Below, one piece after another: positions 12,001 to 22,719 of a DNA stretch of 64,000 bases (positions are counted from its first letter, which is position 1; the number at the start of each line of letters is the position of its first letter). Where the stretch lies: assembly GCF_021730395.1 (NCBI RefSeq), contig NC_069362.1, positions 35,606,501-35,670,500 of the forward strand. Direction: 5' to 3'. Below the pieces are notes generated by a model. The model was not told the DNA's origin. It ran no database searches and saw only the letters and a list, made by a program, of their open reading frames with translations. The stretch is from Mercenaria mercenaria (lineage: Eukaryota > Mollusca > Bivalvia > Venerida > Veneridae). Position numbers and translations under genes: made by a program.

Positions 12001-12867
12001 CCTTTAACATTCTAGAGATCTGCTCGGTACCAAATACTGCTGAACTCACCTTTGACATTCTGGAGATCTGCCCGGTACCAAATACTGCTGCACTCACCTT
12101 GAACATTCTGGAGATCTGCCCGGTACCAAATACTGCTGAACTCACCTTTGGCATTCAGGAGAGCTGTCCGGTACCGAATACTGATGAACTCACCTTTGAC
12201 ATTCTGGAGATCTGCCCGGTACCAAATACTGCTGCACTCACCTTTAACATTCTGGAGAGCTGCCCGGTACCAAATACTGCTGAACTCACCTTTGACATTC
12301 TCGAGAGCTGTCCGGTACCAAATACTGCTGAACTCACCTTTGACATTCAGGAGAGCTGTCCGGTACCAAATACTGCTGAACTCACCTTTGACATTCAGGA
12401 GAGCTGTCCGGTACCAAATACTGCTGAACTCACCTTTGACATTCTGGAGATCTGCCCGGTACCAAATGCTGCTGCACTCACCTTTATCATTCTGGAGATC
12501 TGCCTGGTACCAAATGCTGCTGAACTCACCTTTGACATTCTGGAGATCTGCCCGGTACCAAATGCTGCTGCACTCACCTTTAACGTTCTGGAGATCTGCC
12601 CGGTACCAAATACTGCTGAACTCACCTTTGACATTCTCGAGAGCTGCCCGGTAGAGGTTTTACTGTACCAAATGTAGCATCAATTTCTTCTTGCTTGCAA
12701 CAACTATTCTTTTTGAACCAGGTACAATTCCTTAGGCCAGGCTGCGGTGATGGAGCCCTGTTATTAAAGAATGAGCAAAATTCCAGCGAGTCCACATCAT
12801 CACCATGGCATTCAGAGTTAATACAGGTCAGCAGTACTAAAACTAATTTCCATATATCTCCATACAT
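8664..12867 (-). CDS. Folate-receptor-like, probably GPI-anchored protein (two exons)
   Basis: Exon 1 (12867-12626) joins exon 2 (9003-8664) in phase across a 3.6-kb intron with donor AAAG|GTGAGT and acceptor TTTTCCAG|G. The product is 193 residues. Residues 1 to about 22 form a signal peptide (MYGDIWKLVLVLLTC...). A cysteine-rich domain follows, with paired Cys near 56-57, an NCT glycosylation site near 47, and after the junction NYLMCYICAPYQN, LTVCEEFCNAWYSAC and NGREFC. These fit the folate-receptor/retbindin fold (family knowledge). The last 20 or so residues are hydrophobic with almost no tail, as in a GPI-attachment signal. Ligand binding is not established. The intron consists largely of tandem copies of its own donor region. 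Confidence 0.8.
9880..10065 (-). repeat. Decayed copies of the exon-1 donor region
   Basis: Irregular repeats of CTCA...CTTTGACATTGT followed by AGAGGTTTCCACA-like sequence align with the reverse complement of the exon-1 end and intron start of the folate-receptor-like gene. They are more diverged than the regular 55-bp and 48-bp arrays. Confidence 0.6.
10066..10860 (-). repeat. 55-bp intronic tandem array carrying splice-donor copies
   Basis: There are about 15 units of 55 bp. In the gene's orientation each unit reads AATGTCAGAG|GTGAGT and then an ACGTACATGTACATTATG-like block. Most units keep a full GTGAGT donor. The unit aligns with the exon-1 end (AGAGGTTT, AAATGT) and with the 48-bp unit, but it keeps a different part of the exon. 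Confidence 0.9.
10861..11256 (-). repeat. Oldest, longest copies of the exon-1 donor region
   Basis: Loosely spaced copies lie near 10877, 10922, 10971, 11083 and 11180. They keep CTCACCTTTGAC plus a longer exon part (AGAGCTACCTTTTAAAGG and CCAAATGA), which suggests the first duplications were about 100 bp long. Small open frames here are chance. Confidence 0.55.
11257..11397. mobile_element. MITE-like inverted-repeat element in the intron
   Basis: The ends TTAAAGGCACTGGCCTCCAG and ATCTGGAGGTCAGTGGCTTT are inverted copies about 140 bp apart. Related left ends (AAAGGCACTGACCT, GGCTAAAAATG) occur at 31278 and 51388. It is short and non-coding. Confidence 0.6.
11490..12650 (-). repeat. 48-bp intronic tandem array carrying about 24 splice-donor copies
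   Basis: The period is 48 bp. In the gene's orientation the unit reads CCGGGCAGATCTCCAGAAT, then GTCAAAG|GTGAGTTCAGCAG, then TATTTGGTA. The exon-derived part still translates VPGRSPECQR, against LPGSSRECQR in the real exon. The first unit (12601-12650) is the true exon end, and the next donor lies exactly 48 bp into the intron. Because 48 is a multiple of 3, long spurious frames run through on both strands, including 423 codons at 11406-12677 (plus). Confidence 0.95.
12626..12867 (-). CDS. Folate-receptor-like gene, exon 1 (signal peptide)
   Basis: The start is ATG at 12867-12865, followed by a clear hydrophobic signal sequence and the first cysteines (FCSFF, NCTWF, NSCCKQE). The exon ends ...GSSRECQ plus two bases, at the strong donor CAAAG|GTGAGT (intron base 1 at 12625). 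Reading through the donor meets TGA at once, so only splicing at this first donor keeps the frame. Confidence 0.8.
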
Positions 12868-15067
12868 CTTTAATTTTCATCTGCCTTCAGTCATTTGTAC
12901 GTTAAACTTTGCTTTTTCACGCTTGAAGTCCATTTTCTTGTACAAAACTAACATAGTTCATTGCGTCTTGCTGGATCTATATTTCCATATTTGAGCAAAT
13001 ATAACACGAGCCAGTATTGTTTATTTTACCATTTTATCAATAGAAGTATTGCCAAGCAGAATACTCTTAGACTGCTGGCTGCCTGCTTAAGACTGCAGTG
13101 ATCAATACTAAACAATCAATACCCAACATTCAAATGGGCCAGTAACTCTACTGGAACAATTTTTGTTACGACAAGGCAGTGTGGCTGTAAATACAAAGTA
13201 ATTTGTGAATGCTCTCGGGACAACAGTCCCTTTTATGTTAGATAACAAAAACAATAGATTCTATTGTTATTAATTTATTATTATTAGCTAGCCTAGTTCA
13301 GAAATATCAAATTACGCATAGATATAATTTTATTCCTTTTACTGCCTTAGATACGCAGATATTATATTATATTAGATCTATACCAGATTTGTTGAGCGCC
13401 CTTTTCATATGGAATATACGTTCAAAGGCGCTTTACAATTAAACATGTAACACATCGCAGATATGTAGGAAAATAACAAAACATGACATATGTAATCACA
13501 AAACTGAAACTGAACAATTTGATTAAACGCCTTTTTTATAAATGGCGTTGTACATAATAATAATAAATAATAGTCATTACAACAATATCATAAATGAACA
13601 ATGATAATATTTACCGCCTTATTGTAACAAACAGCCATGACCGCACTCCTCCACTTGAGGTCGTTTTACCCCTATTGCCAATGCCAGTGCTTTAAACACC
13701 TGGTACGCCCAGACGGGCTGCATATAGTGGTTCAACCTACCGGTAAATGGTGCCATCATATACTGTATTAGACAGAAATACCACACACTTCAAGTGAAAC
13801 TCAAGTCTTGCAAAAAAAAAAAAAAAAAAAAAAACCACACACACACACACAGAACGTTATAACCCTTAAAATGTGATATTAGTTGTGCTTTTAGAATAAA
13901 AGTTAATTCTTAGATAAGATGTAACTTTTGATATTTTTGATGAAAAAAAACACACAAAAATAAGTTGTCATTTTCATATTTAGATTCTATCTCTAGATTT
14001 TAACTTACAGAAATTTTCAAGTGGATTTTTTTTTGACTTTTCAAAAATGTGTTCAACCTTTATTATGGCATTGTTTGATTTTATCATATACTTTACTACA
14101 AAAAAAATAACAACAAAAGCCGTTAAAAAAGCTGTTGGCGAATCAATAATGGCGCAGTGTGCCTCACGCTCTATAGGTTAATGGGTCCGGGTAACCGGAA
14201 CGTCATCGCGTTCTGACGTTGACGTCATGAAGCAACGTCATTATTACGGGTGAAAGGTTTATTTTCAGGTCTATTGTCAAAATAATTATGGCCGATTTCT
14301 GCCATTTCGTTCTGGCGTGTCGACGCATTTGAAGAGCGCAATACAATTACAGTATACTAGTCTTTGTCGTATTGGCGTGCTTATTGTTTTTTGGCGTGTC
14401 GGTGCGCCAATACGACAAATACAGGTTGTTGTTGTTCTTGTTTTGTCTTAATTGAGCGCCATATGTCGTTCTGCCGTGTTGGCGTCCTTGGGAGGATCCA
14501 GCGGGGGGAGGGGGGCGGGGTTCAAAGTTAATGGTGAAAACTCTCACAGTTGAACAAACAGTACAAAAATCGTATTATAACGTACTGCGTACATCAGGAA
14601 ACATTCATTACAAGACATATAGGAAAGCCCTTGGAAAAGATTCCTACCTTTTGAAACACGAACTTTTTTAGATCAAACGTCAAACATCCACATCGATAAT
14701 GGCAATACGTGATTTATATTATATTTTAATAACCCTTTAGAAGTCGGCGAGTCTTTGGCAGGGGGCTTAAACTTAAAGGCCAATAATGAATTTTTCATTC
14801 TTTGTTCATCCGTACCCCAACTACGCTCGTTTTCATATCATGGGAAAATTTGTAAAATAATATTGGATTTCTAATTTTCGAAGTGATGATTACATTTTTG
14901 ATGGGATTAAGATTCTTGTTTTTCTTACTCTAAAACGCTCGAAATTTGCTCTCCATTGACCCCGAGAAACAAAACTTCTCCGGGGGAGGCCCCCGTACCC
15001 CCACCACCAGGAGAGGGACACCCCCTCCCGCACCTGCACCCATCTAGACCCCTCCTGGAAAATACAT
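12868..15067. other. Upstream flank of the receptor gene; unique and repeat-like patches
   Basis: No exon was recognised. 13385-13445 (GAGCGCCCTTTTC and AAAGGCGCTTTACA) resembles a dispersed repeat. 13810-13852 is poly-A then CA repeats. 14200-14245 has a cluster of GACGTCA and AACGTCAT sites. 14300-14500 has several TGGCGTGTCGG motifs in both orientations. The frames at 14347-14547 and 14890-15072 are not supported. Confidence 0.5.
13810..13852 (+). repeat. Poly-A plus CA microsatellite
   Basis: About 23 A residues are followed by a CCACACACACA run. This is a simple repeat, possibly the tail of an old insertion. Confidence 0.8.
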
Positions 15068-15835
15068 ACCAAATATCAAAGGCCTAGGCCTTGAACTTTC
15101 AGTCAAGAAGATTTTTAAAGATTTTTCCTATATATATATATGTCTATGTAAAACTCGGTGCCCCCAGGGCAGTGCCTCTTTTCACCACCAGGGGCATAGT
15201 TTGAATAATCTTGGTAGAGGACCACAAGGCAATGCAACATACCAAATATCAAAAGCATAGGCCTTGCAGTTTCAGACAAGAAGATTTTGAAAGTTTTTTC
15301 CTATATAAGTCTATGTAAAATTGGGACCCCAGGGCGGGGCCTCTTTTCATCCCAAAATCTATTGAGCAATTTTCATAGAGGGTCATTAGATGATATCACA
15401 TGCTAAATATCAAGGCTCTTCGCCTTGCGACTTTTGACAAGAAGATTTTTAAAGTTTTTTTCCTATATATAAGTCTGTGTAAAACTTGGGACCCCAGGGC
15501 GAGGCCTCTTTTCATCCCAAAATCTATTGAGCAATTTTCATAGAGGGCCATTAGATGATGTCACATGCTAAATATCAAGGCTCTTCGCCTTGCGACTTTT
15601 GTCAAGAAGATTTTTAAAATTTTTTTTCCTATATATCAGTCTTTGTAAAACTTGGGAGCCCGGGGCGGGGCCTCTTTTCATCCCAATTTTCAGAGGTCAC
15701 ATGCTAAATATCAATGCTCTTCGCCTTGCGACTTTGCGACTTTGGACAAGAAGATTTTTAAAGTTTTTTTCCTATAATCGTCTGTGTAAAATTGGGACCC
15801 TGGGGCGGGGCCCCTTTTCACCCCAGATTCATATA
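15068..15835 (+). repeat. Tandem array, unit about 160 bp, five copies
   Basis: Units start at AAATATCAA near 15071, 15246, 15406, 15571 and 15706. Each contains CAAGAAGATTTTTAAAG, then TTCCTATATA, then GTGTAAAA and GACCCCAGGGCGGGGCC. The family is common in mollusc genomes (my recollection). The frames inside are by-products. Confidence 0.85.
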
Positions 15836-15850
15836 TTGCAGGAAACATGT

Positions 15851-15920
15851 GCTATTTACCGACATTATAGCTTTTTACCGACATTATAGCTATTTACCGA
15901 CAGTATAGCTATTTATCGAC
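15851..15920 (+). repeat. Short tandem repeat, 18-19 bp, four copies
   Basis: The motif CTATTTACCGACATTATAG is repeated with small changes. Confidence 0.8.
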
Positions 15921-16699
15921 ATAACACCCGTTTTCCTGTCTTCGAAGCTTTTTATCTTATTAAAATCTTATTACATTAAAAGCAAAAATGTTACCTGAAT
16001 CGGGCGTAAAAGTCACGTGGGTTGGCCGCTCCGAGCTATGTTGAGTGCGGACCGCTACGGCTTTCCATAACCGCGCCTCGATATTAATAGATCGAGGTCA
16101 TGTGACAGGTATATTCTGGTTCTAAAAGTAGTCCATTGTGGATGTATATTTGCTTTCAGGTAAGCTATTGTTTTGTTTTTTTCTTGTCACTTAAATTGAA
16201 CTCATTATTAAAGCAGAAATATGTTTTATGAATAATACCCTAAAGGTAATTCAGTAAACGCAGAAGTAGAAAAAAATTAGGTTTATTTTGAAATGTGAAA
16301 ATTTTGAAATGTAAAACATTTGCTTATGTCATTTGTCACCGATTCTCGTACGGATATACAGTAGATATAGGTAGGTTTGTTTTTTTTACTGAATGTGAGT
16401 TTTATTTAGTGTAATTTATATGACGGGTAAAATTAGTTATGCACGGCACTAAAACTAGGACAGCAATGTTATTGATAATTGTACGCAGGAGCGGAGCAGT
16501 GTATTTAAATTTTAAGGGAGACAACTAGATCTGTCTGTTTATCAGTTTTCCTCCCTCCCCCTCCTCTTAGCAATAACTACAAGAAAATGACTATTGCAAA
16601 CATCCAAAAAAAAATGCGACCAATCTTTCCAAAATGGAAGTATTAAAATAAAGCAAATACATGTAGCAGAAAAAAATGCAATTTATATCGTTGGAGTCC
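15921..16699. other. Left flank of the pogo transposon, no gene proven
   Basis: This stretch holds a GC-rich block at about 15990-16090 with GTCACGTG, partly shared with 2416-2470. A possible donor (TTTCAGGTAAGC) lies near 16157, after which the sequence is AT-rich. It could be a first-exon/promoter area or a repeat. I see no coding sequence. Confidence 0.3.
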
Positions 16700-19318
16700 A
16701 TAAAATCGCGGAGACCATTAATTCGCGGCCATTTTGTTTTTCTCCCCGGTCATGTGATTTTTAAGCTTCACGCGCCGGAAATCACGTCAGCGTTTACTAC
16801 AGTGTTTACTCTAGCGTATCCAGCTGTCAGACAGTAAAAAATGCGTTTTAAGCAGGTGAGTGCACTAAATATTATTCAGTTATATAAATTTTACCTTTAA
16901 ACACTATTCCCTTATTAAAGCCATTAAAAACACACATTTTTTTTATCACAAAATGAATGTTTGGAGTCAAAAACTCCTCCGTCTGCTTTGTTGACATTTT
17001 ATCAATGGGGGTCACGTGACAATAATTGTAACAAATTTAGGCCAATTATAAAAAAATAAGTTTCATGTAACTATATCCCTTAGCTATAATATTTTTTTCT
17101 TTACTTTTCAGACCAATCCTCAGCCTATCAGAAGCAATCCTCAGCCTGTCAGAAGCAAGTACAGACTGTATTCACCAAGTGCATTAACAAGTGCATACAG
17201 ATGTGTTAAAGAAGATGGTTTGTCAGTGCTGAAGGCGTCTAGAATGTACAGTGTACCTGAAAATACACTGAGAGACAGGGTTCTAGGAAAAATTGACCCA
17301 GAAACTGTTGTTATGGGAAAAGTGCCCCTATTTGATCAGTATGAAGAGTCAAAAATAGCAAATCATTTTAAAGAAATGGCTAGCTACGGATACGGTTACA
17401 CAAGACAAGAATGTGTTGATATAGCTTCAGATTATGCTGTCCAGTTGGGAAAAAGGGATAAGGACAAACGTCTGTCAATAAATTGGTTGAAAGGATTTTT
17501 ACATAGATGGCCAGAATGAAGGTTGTGAAACCACGTGGATTAGAGTTTATTCGGGCTAAAATGACAAAGGAAAGCACAGTCATGGAGTACTTTGAACATT
17601 TAGAGAGGTGCATTAGCAGACATGACCTAGCAGATAAACCACATCTCATCTTTAACATTGATGAAAAGGGACTAACTATAGACCACAAACCCCCCTATGT
17701 GGTAGGAAGCTCAACATCAACTGTGCAAGCTGTTACTTCTGGTAAAGGTCAAACAGTTACAATGATAGGCTGCGGAAGTGCTAGTGGTGTCTCAATTCCA
17801 CCTTTTTTCGTATTCCAAGGGAAAAGAATGAATTCTGATCTTTTGAATGGGGCCTCACCTGGAGCTTCAGGGACTATGTCGGAAAGTGGCTGGTCAAATA
17901 CTGATGTGTTCAGGAAGTACTTGAAAGATCACTTTATGAAGTTTGCACCTGGTCGCCAAGGAGAGAAGATCATACTTTTACTAGATGGTCATCGTTCCCA
18001 TGTTGCAGTTGACCTTGCTGAGTGGGCTAAACAGATGAATATCATTATCTTTGTGTTACCAGCCCATACAAGTCACATATTGCAACCCCTTGATGTGGCT
18101 TGCTATGGGCCCTTTCAAAGGATATATAATAACCTTTGTCACAAGGTTATGAGACAGACCTCAGCTGCTATAACAAGGTACAATATTTGTGAAATAGCCT
18201 GCAAAGCATACTCCAAGGCCTTGTGTGCAGAGAACTTGCATGCAGCTTTTCAGAGGACAGGTATTTATCCCATAAATAAGGAGGCCATCCCAAAGGAGCA
18301 TATGATCCCATCAGAGGTGTTTTGCAGTCAGACAGTGGCTAATGAGGATGGGAATGACAGTGACGCCACAGTAGAAGGGGGTATTACTACAAATGCAGCA
18401 ACACCTGAAGATCTTTTTGAAAAGCAAACCCTCAAGCTCAAAAATGTGAAGTCGAAATTAATTAATAAACCACGAAAAACCATGAGCAAGCTTGTTTCAG
18501 GAAAAGAGCTGACAAGTGATGAAGTATGTGAGGCCATACAACAGCACATAAAAGATCAACAGAAACCTACCAAAAAACCTGCTAAAAAAACTGCCAAAAT
18601 GTCAAAATTAGTGAAAAAGTCCCCAATGAAGAAATCAGTATCACCCAAACCAGGTCCGTCACACATTAACTTGCTTGCTAGTTCTGAGTCTAGTTGTGAT
18701 GAGGATATTGAAGATGAAGAAAAATGTTGTGTTTGTGGACTTTTTACACCAACAGCACTAGCTAATGCAGTCTCCATCACATTCGCAAAGTGGGCTCAAT
18801 GTGATGGCATGGTGAATGGATATCCATGTAATCACTGGACCCATCTTATTCACTGCACAAATGTCAGAGTAATAAGAAGAGGGGACACATTCCTATGCCC
18901 TCACTGTGAAGTCATGGAAGAGTAAAACTATGTTGTAGGCCATAGTAACTGTTAATAGTTATTTGTTTGTTACTGTTGTGAAATACTTTTTAAAAAAAAA
19001 AAAACACTAAATACACGTTAACCTACTAAATGAATAAGTTTGGCCTTTTAAGTCACGTGATTCAAGTACCAGGATGCTACAGCCTCGTTTCCGCGAATTT
19101 ATGGTTTGCAAGCGGCTGACATTGTTTATTTGACAGGACTGTTTTGAATTAACTTTACTTCTTAATTAAATGGAACAGAATTTATTGGAATGGTGTTTGT
19201 ACAGTATAATAGACATATTTGATAAGGTATGTAAATATTTTCTTATGACAACCTTTATTTATTGAGTTTACGCTAAATATAAATAAACACCGCGAATCAA
19301 TAGTCTCCGAGGATATTA
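16700..19318 (+). mobile_element. pogo-type (Tc1/mariner superfamily) DNA transposon, nearly intact
   Basis: The ends carry inverted copies of CGCGGAGACCATTAATTCGCG (left about 16705-16728, right about 19290-19314, about four mismatches). A second CCGCGAATTTATGG copy is subterminal near 19098. The interior is one transposase gene with a tiny first exon. The exact ends and the TA duplication could not be fixed by eye. Low decay suggests a young copy. Confidence 0.75.
16841..18925 (+). CDS. pogo/Tigger-like DDE transposase with C-terminal zinc finger
   Basis: Exon 1 is 15 nt (16841-16855, MRFKQ) with donor CAG|GTGAGT. The intron ends at TTTTCAG (17111), and exon 2 runs to TAA at 18925. The N-terminus has a psq-like helix-turn-helix (YSPSALTSAYRCVKEDG, LKASRMYSVPENTLRDRV), then a CENP-B-like region ending WLKGFLHRWPE. 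A single-base frameshift near 17517 separates this from the DDE part. The catalytic residues are Asp in FNIDEKG, Asp in LLLDGHRSH and Asp in LQPLDVACYG, with about 35 residues between the last two. The C-terminus has a PHD-like Cys/His cluster (CCVCG, CNHWTH, HC, CPHC). Total length is about 609 residues, typical for the group. With the frameshift this copy is probably inactive. Confidence 0.85.
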
Positions 19319-21016
19319 GCTGCAGACACTTTTGCACAAAAAAATGAAAAAGTTGTGTCAAGATCTAGGACATTACCTACAGTAAGTAATAATTTAACCA
19401 CCTATGGAACTTTATCAATAAATCTTAGGTTCAAAAACACAATTGATTTTTGATTAATACACACTGTCACATATAAGAGTTAGTCCAACTAATTTGACGC
19501 CTGGTCCTAGGAAATATTGAGATAATTTTTTTCAAATGGGCAATATCCCCATTGTTTAGATTGCCAGTCACAAGTATCAAATATAAACAGTCTGAACATC
19601 GAATTATTTTGACTAATATACGAGGCAAAAAGCAGTATTTTCATCCTGTAATCAAGTTCACCAGCAAAAAAAAAACGGCAAAATAAGTAGTGGTTGTTGC
19701 TAGATCTACTAGATCCACTTCCTGCCAAGATACTTTTGTGCTTAGAACTGTGCTGTCCTAGCTCTTAATGCTGAGTGCCAACGCCAAGAAGCTGCTACAT
19801 GTACAAGTCAAGTACTACCATATTTCATGTCTTTGGTATGATCTAGTCCTGGCTTCCAAAACTCTAAATGCTGCTTTTTCATATTTATTTTTTTCATAGT
19901 TGCGGCTTTAAACCGGGAGCGCTGAAGTACCTTAAGCTAGGTATAATGATGCAGTCAGAAAGCACACCTAAGACTGCCCACACTCTAATTGGGTGTATAC
20001 ATGTACATAGGAAGTAAAATTAGTTTTGTGATAGGTTAAAAGGGTAGCTGAGCAGATTCTACGTGCACTGCTTTGCTGTACAAGTGTTTGAATAGAGCTC
20101 TATAGTAGACAACCATATGATAAACAGAGTATTACATTTGTGACTTTCTGTAGATATTGAATTTATTAAACTCATTTTATGAAATAGGTCTGTTATAGGT
20201 CGACTGATTTTTAAAGTGTGTGCCCTCCCCCCCCCCCCCCACCCCACCCAATCTGAAAATGCTTCCTACGGGCCTGTGAGGGATGTGGTGCAAAGGACTT
20301 TTACTTTACCGATTGTAGAATGAAAAAATATGAGACAGTAATTTCTTGTGTTTATTAAAAGAAAGTCTGACAGATAATGATCTTAACATTTCTGCAACGT
20401 TAGGTATTTTATGTTTCAACAAAAAACAAAAAAAGCACCTTATATTGCAATCAGCATGTCAGGTTACATTTTAATCGTTTTAGAGTTATCAGATACCGTA
20501 TTTTAGTACAAACTACCAGAGCTTTGAATAGAAAAGTTATCTTTAAATGTGTGTGTTGTCACAATGAAGTATTTAACCAAAGTTAAATTTTTGTTTACTC
20601 ATTGACAAACATCTACTTGGTATCAGAGTACAAAGTTTCAAAGTTAGTTGAAAGAAAACCTTACATCCAGGGAATATGTATACCAAAATACCAGGTTTTG
20701 AAATTTAGTTATATTATACTCTCTCCTTGACTAGAAACAAATTTATATATTAATGACATAATACAGATTATCTGGAATATAATGTAGTTTTTTACCCATG
20801 GAGCAGAAACATTATTTTAATTTCTTTTTAGAATCTTTTTTGCAGAATTTGGGCTTGCATATTTTACACAGGTGGGACTTGATGGAAGTGTCCTAGTTAT
20901 TGGCCTATGTTGAAATTTCTCTGGCCTAGAGACAGAGTTCACTGTAATCTGTGTTTATATTTTCATTAACATACCATACCTTGTTCCAGATTGCTTGATA
21001 TACTTTTGTAGTAGTC

Positions 21017-21215
21017 GCAACTTGACTGCGATGGTTGACCTTAGGCTGATTATTCATATCGATTATTTCATTGTAGAAATTTGGTTTGCTTAGGGTAGCC
21101 GTGTATTTAAAATGAATGCAATGAGATGAAGCGTTTTACATACACACCTTTTCAATAATAGGTTGTGCCTCATTATGTATTATAATAAAAAGGTCAACCA
21201 TCGAGGTCAAGTTGC
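21017..21215. mobile_element. MITE with about 26-bp terminal inverted repeats
   Basis: The left end GCAACTTGACTGCGATGGTT (continuing GACCTT) mirrors the right end AAGGTCAACCATCGAGGTCA (continuing AGTTGC), about 200 bp apart. It is non-coding. Confidence 0.7.
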
Positions 21216-21555
21216 GTCCACTATATTTGTTTCTTCTTCCATTTGTGTACAGGTCCCACTCTGGGCGACGTCGTAGAACAAAAGTATTGTTTTTAGGAAA
21301 ACCCACAATTAATTAGCAATAAAACACTTCAAAATTTAAGAATCCATTAAATTTACTGGATATTTGGCCCCGGTTAATTGATTTACTAAACTGCTCACAA
21401 ATAGTTGAAATTTTGTATCTTAGAAAAACATGACATAATTTACCAGTCCTAGAAGTATCTAATTGAGTGATTTTGGCATTTCAAAAGTTTAATGCTTGCC
21501 TTTCTTGATCTAAACTAAAAGTTATTAACTGAATAAGCAATTTAATCACATTTCT

Positions 21556-21750
21556 TTGCTTGTTTGTTGTTGGTGTAGCCACATTTTTAAACAGAATTTC
21601 AGTTATATAACAACAGGTAGTTAACTTTAATTCTGTATTAGTACTAACATCTCTACATCTCTGCAAGTAACTGCCAACTTCTCCACGTAAATCAGAGGTG
21701 GTGAATAATTGATTTCAGGCACAATATCATTTAATAGAACTCAGAACCCT
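21556..21750 (-). mobile_element. SINE fragment (3' part, no tRNA head)
   Basis: It matches the body of the SINE at 34128-34416: the TTTGTTTG tail, AACAGAATTTCAGTTAT, CAAGTAACTGCCAACTTC and AATCAGAGGTGG. The tRNA-like head is missing. Confidence 0.7.
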
Positions 21751-22249
21751 TTAGTCTGAAGATCTGCACTCTCCCTATATTATTAATTGAACTAAGGATG
21801 AGGACAACTTGCTTTTCTGGTTGGGTATCTTTTTTCACCCCCTGAAATTGGACATTTTATGGGATCGTCGAGGTGGGCAGCATCAATATCAGTTGTCAGC
21901 TGTCTTACTTGAAATGTTTTTCTTATCTTGGTAAGAGAATGTATGGGTAAAATAATAATACATTATATTTTAATAAACACAAGGATGGTGCCACTGGCTC
22001 TGAAGTAACTGCCTATCAAATACTCTAAATTGCAAAAACTTCCAGTGTCTGCATTCTTAATTTGAGTAGTTTTACCCTTGTTCTCCAGGCATATTCAGAA
22101 TGCTTATGGGAATTGTATCTGGACCTCAGGATAGAAATACATTTAAACAAGTCTTTTTCCTTTCGGGAACTGCTTGATGGATCTTCATCAAACTTGGTCT
22201 GTAACATCATTGTAATGGTTCCACTTGGTATATATTAGGGGACACTACA

Positions 22250-22671
22250 GCTGCAATATTCTGTATATTTCTGTAAAATTTTGGTGTCTGAACCTACAAA
22301 AAATGTAAATAGCGATAAAACAATTACATATATACATACAGGAAAATTGCCAAACTTGAAAATATGATCAAATTGATCATGTTTTTTTATGGTTCATTTA
22401 TAAATTTTATTGAAAGAAATACACTTGTATTCAAGTTAATCCTTGTAGATAATGTCTAATAAAAATCTTTGAAAGTGTCTTAGATAAAAAGACGAATTAC
22501 TTGTCACCAGCGTTTCCAGAAAATAAAATGCTACAAGAGAAAAGAATTAAAATTTGTCTACCATTTCATTGGTTAACTATCATGGTTATTTTAGTAAATT
22601 GAATATAGAAAACGAAAACACCGAAAATATTTGCAAAGATTAATGAGTGCCAAGTCAGTACTTAGTACAAT
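22250..22671. mobile_element. TIR family copy 1 (degraded left end)
   Basis: The right end (TTAATGAGTGCCAAGTCAGT, continuing ACTTAGTACAAT) and the inner left block (TTTTGGTGTCTGAACC) match the copies at 25821-28061 and 38949-39643. An internal CACCAGCGTTTCCAGAAA block also matches copy 2 in reverse. The tRNA-like modules are not recognisable here. Confidence 0.6.
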
Positions 22672-22719
22672 AAACATTCAGATATTTCACAAGGTATGTA
22701 ATAGATACAGTACGAGTTT

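Larger units (their letters stand above)
19319..22249. other. AT-rich stretch, no gene recognised
   Basis: It contains a poly-C run (20225-20240), one MITE and one SINE fragment, both listed separately. None of the small frames has domain or splice support. Confidence 0.5.

Noticed and set aside
11406-12677. 423-codon plus-strand open frame with 16-residue repeats
   Set aside because: It is the antisense reading of the 48-bp donor array. Because 48 is a multiple of 3, stop-free frames persist on both strands. There is no start context or domain.
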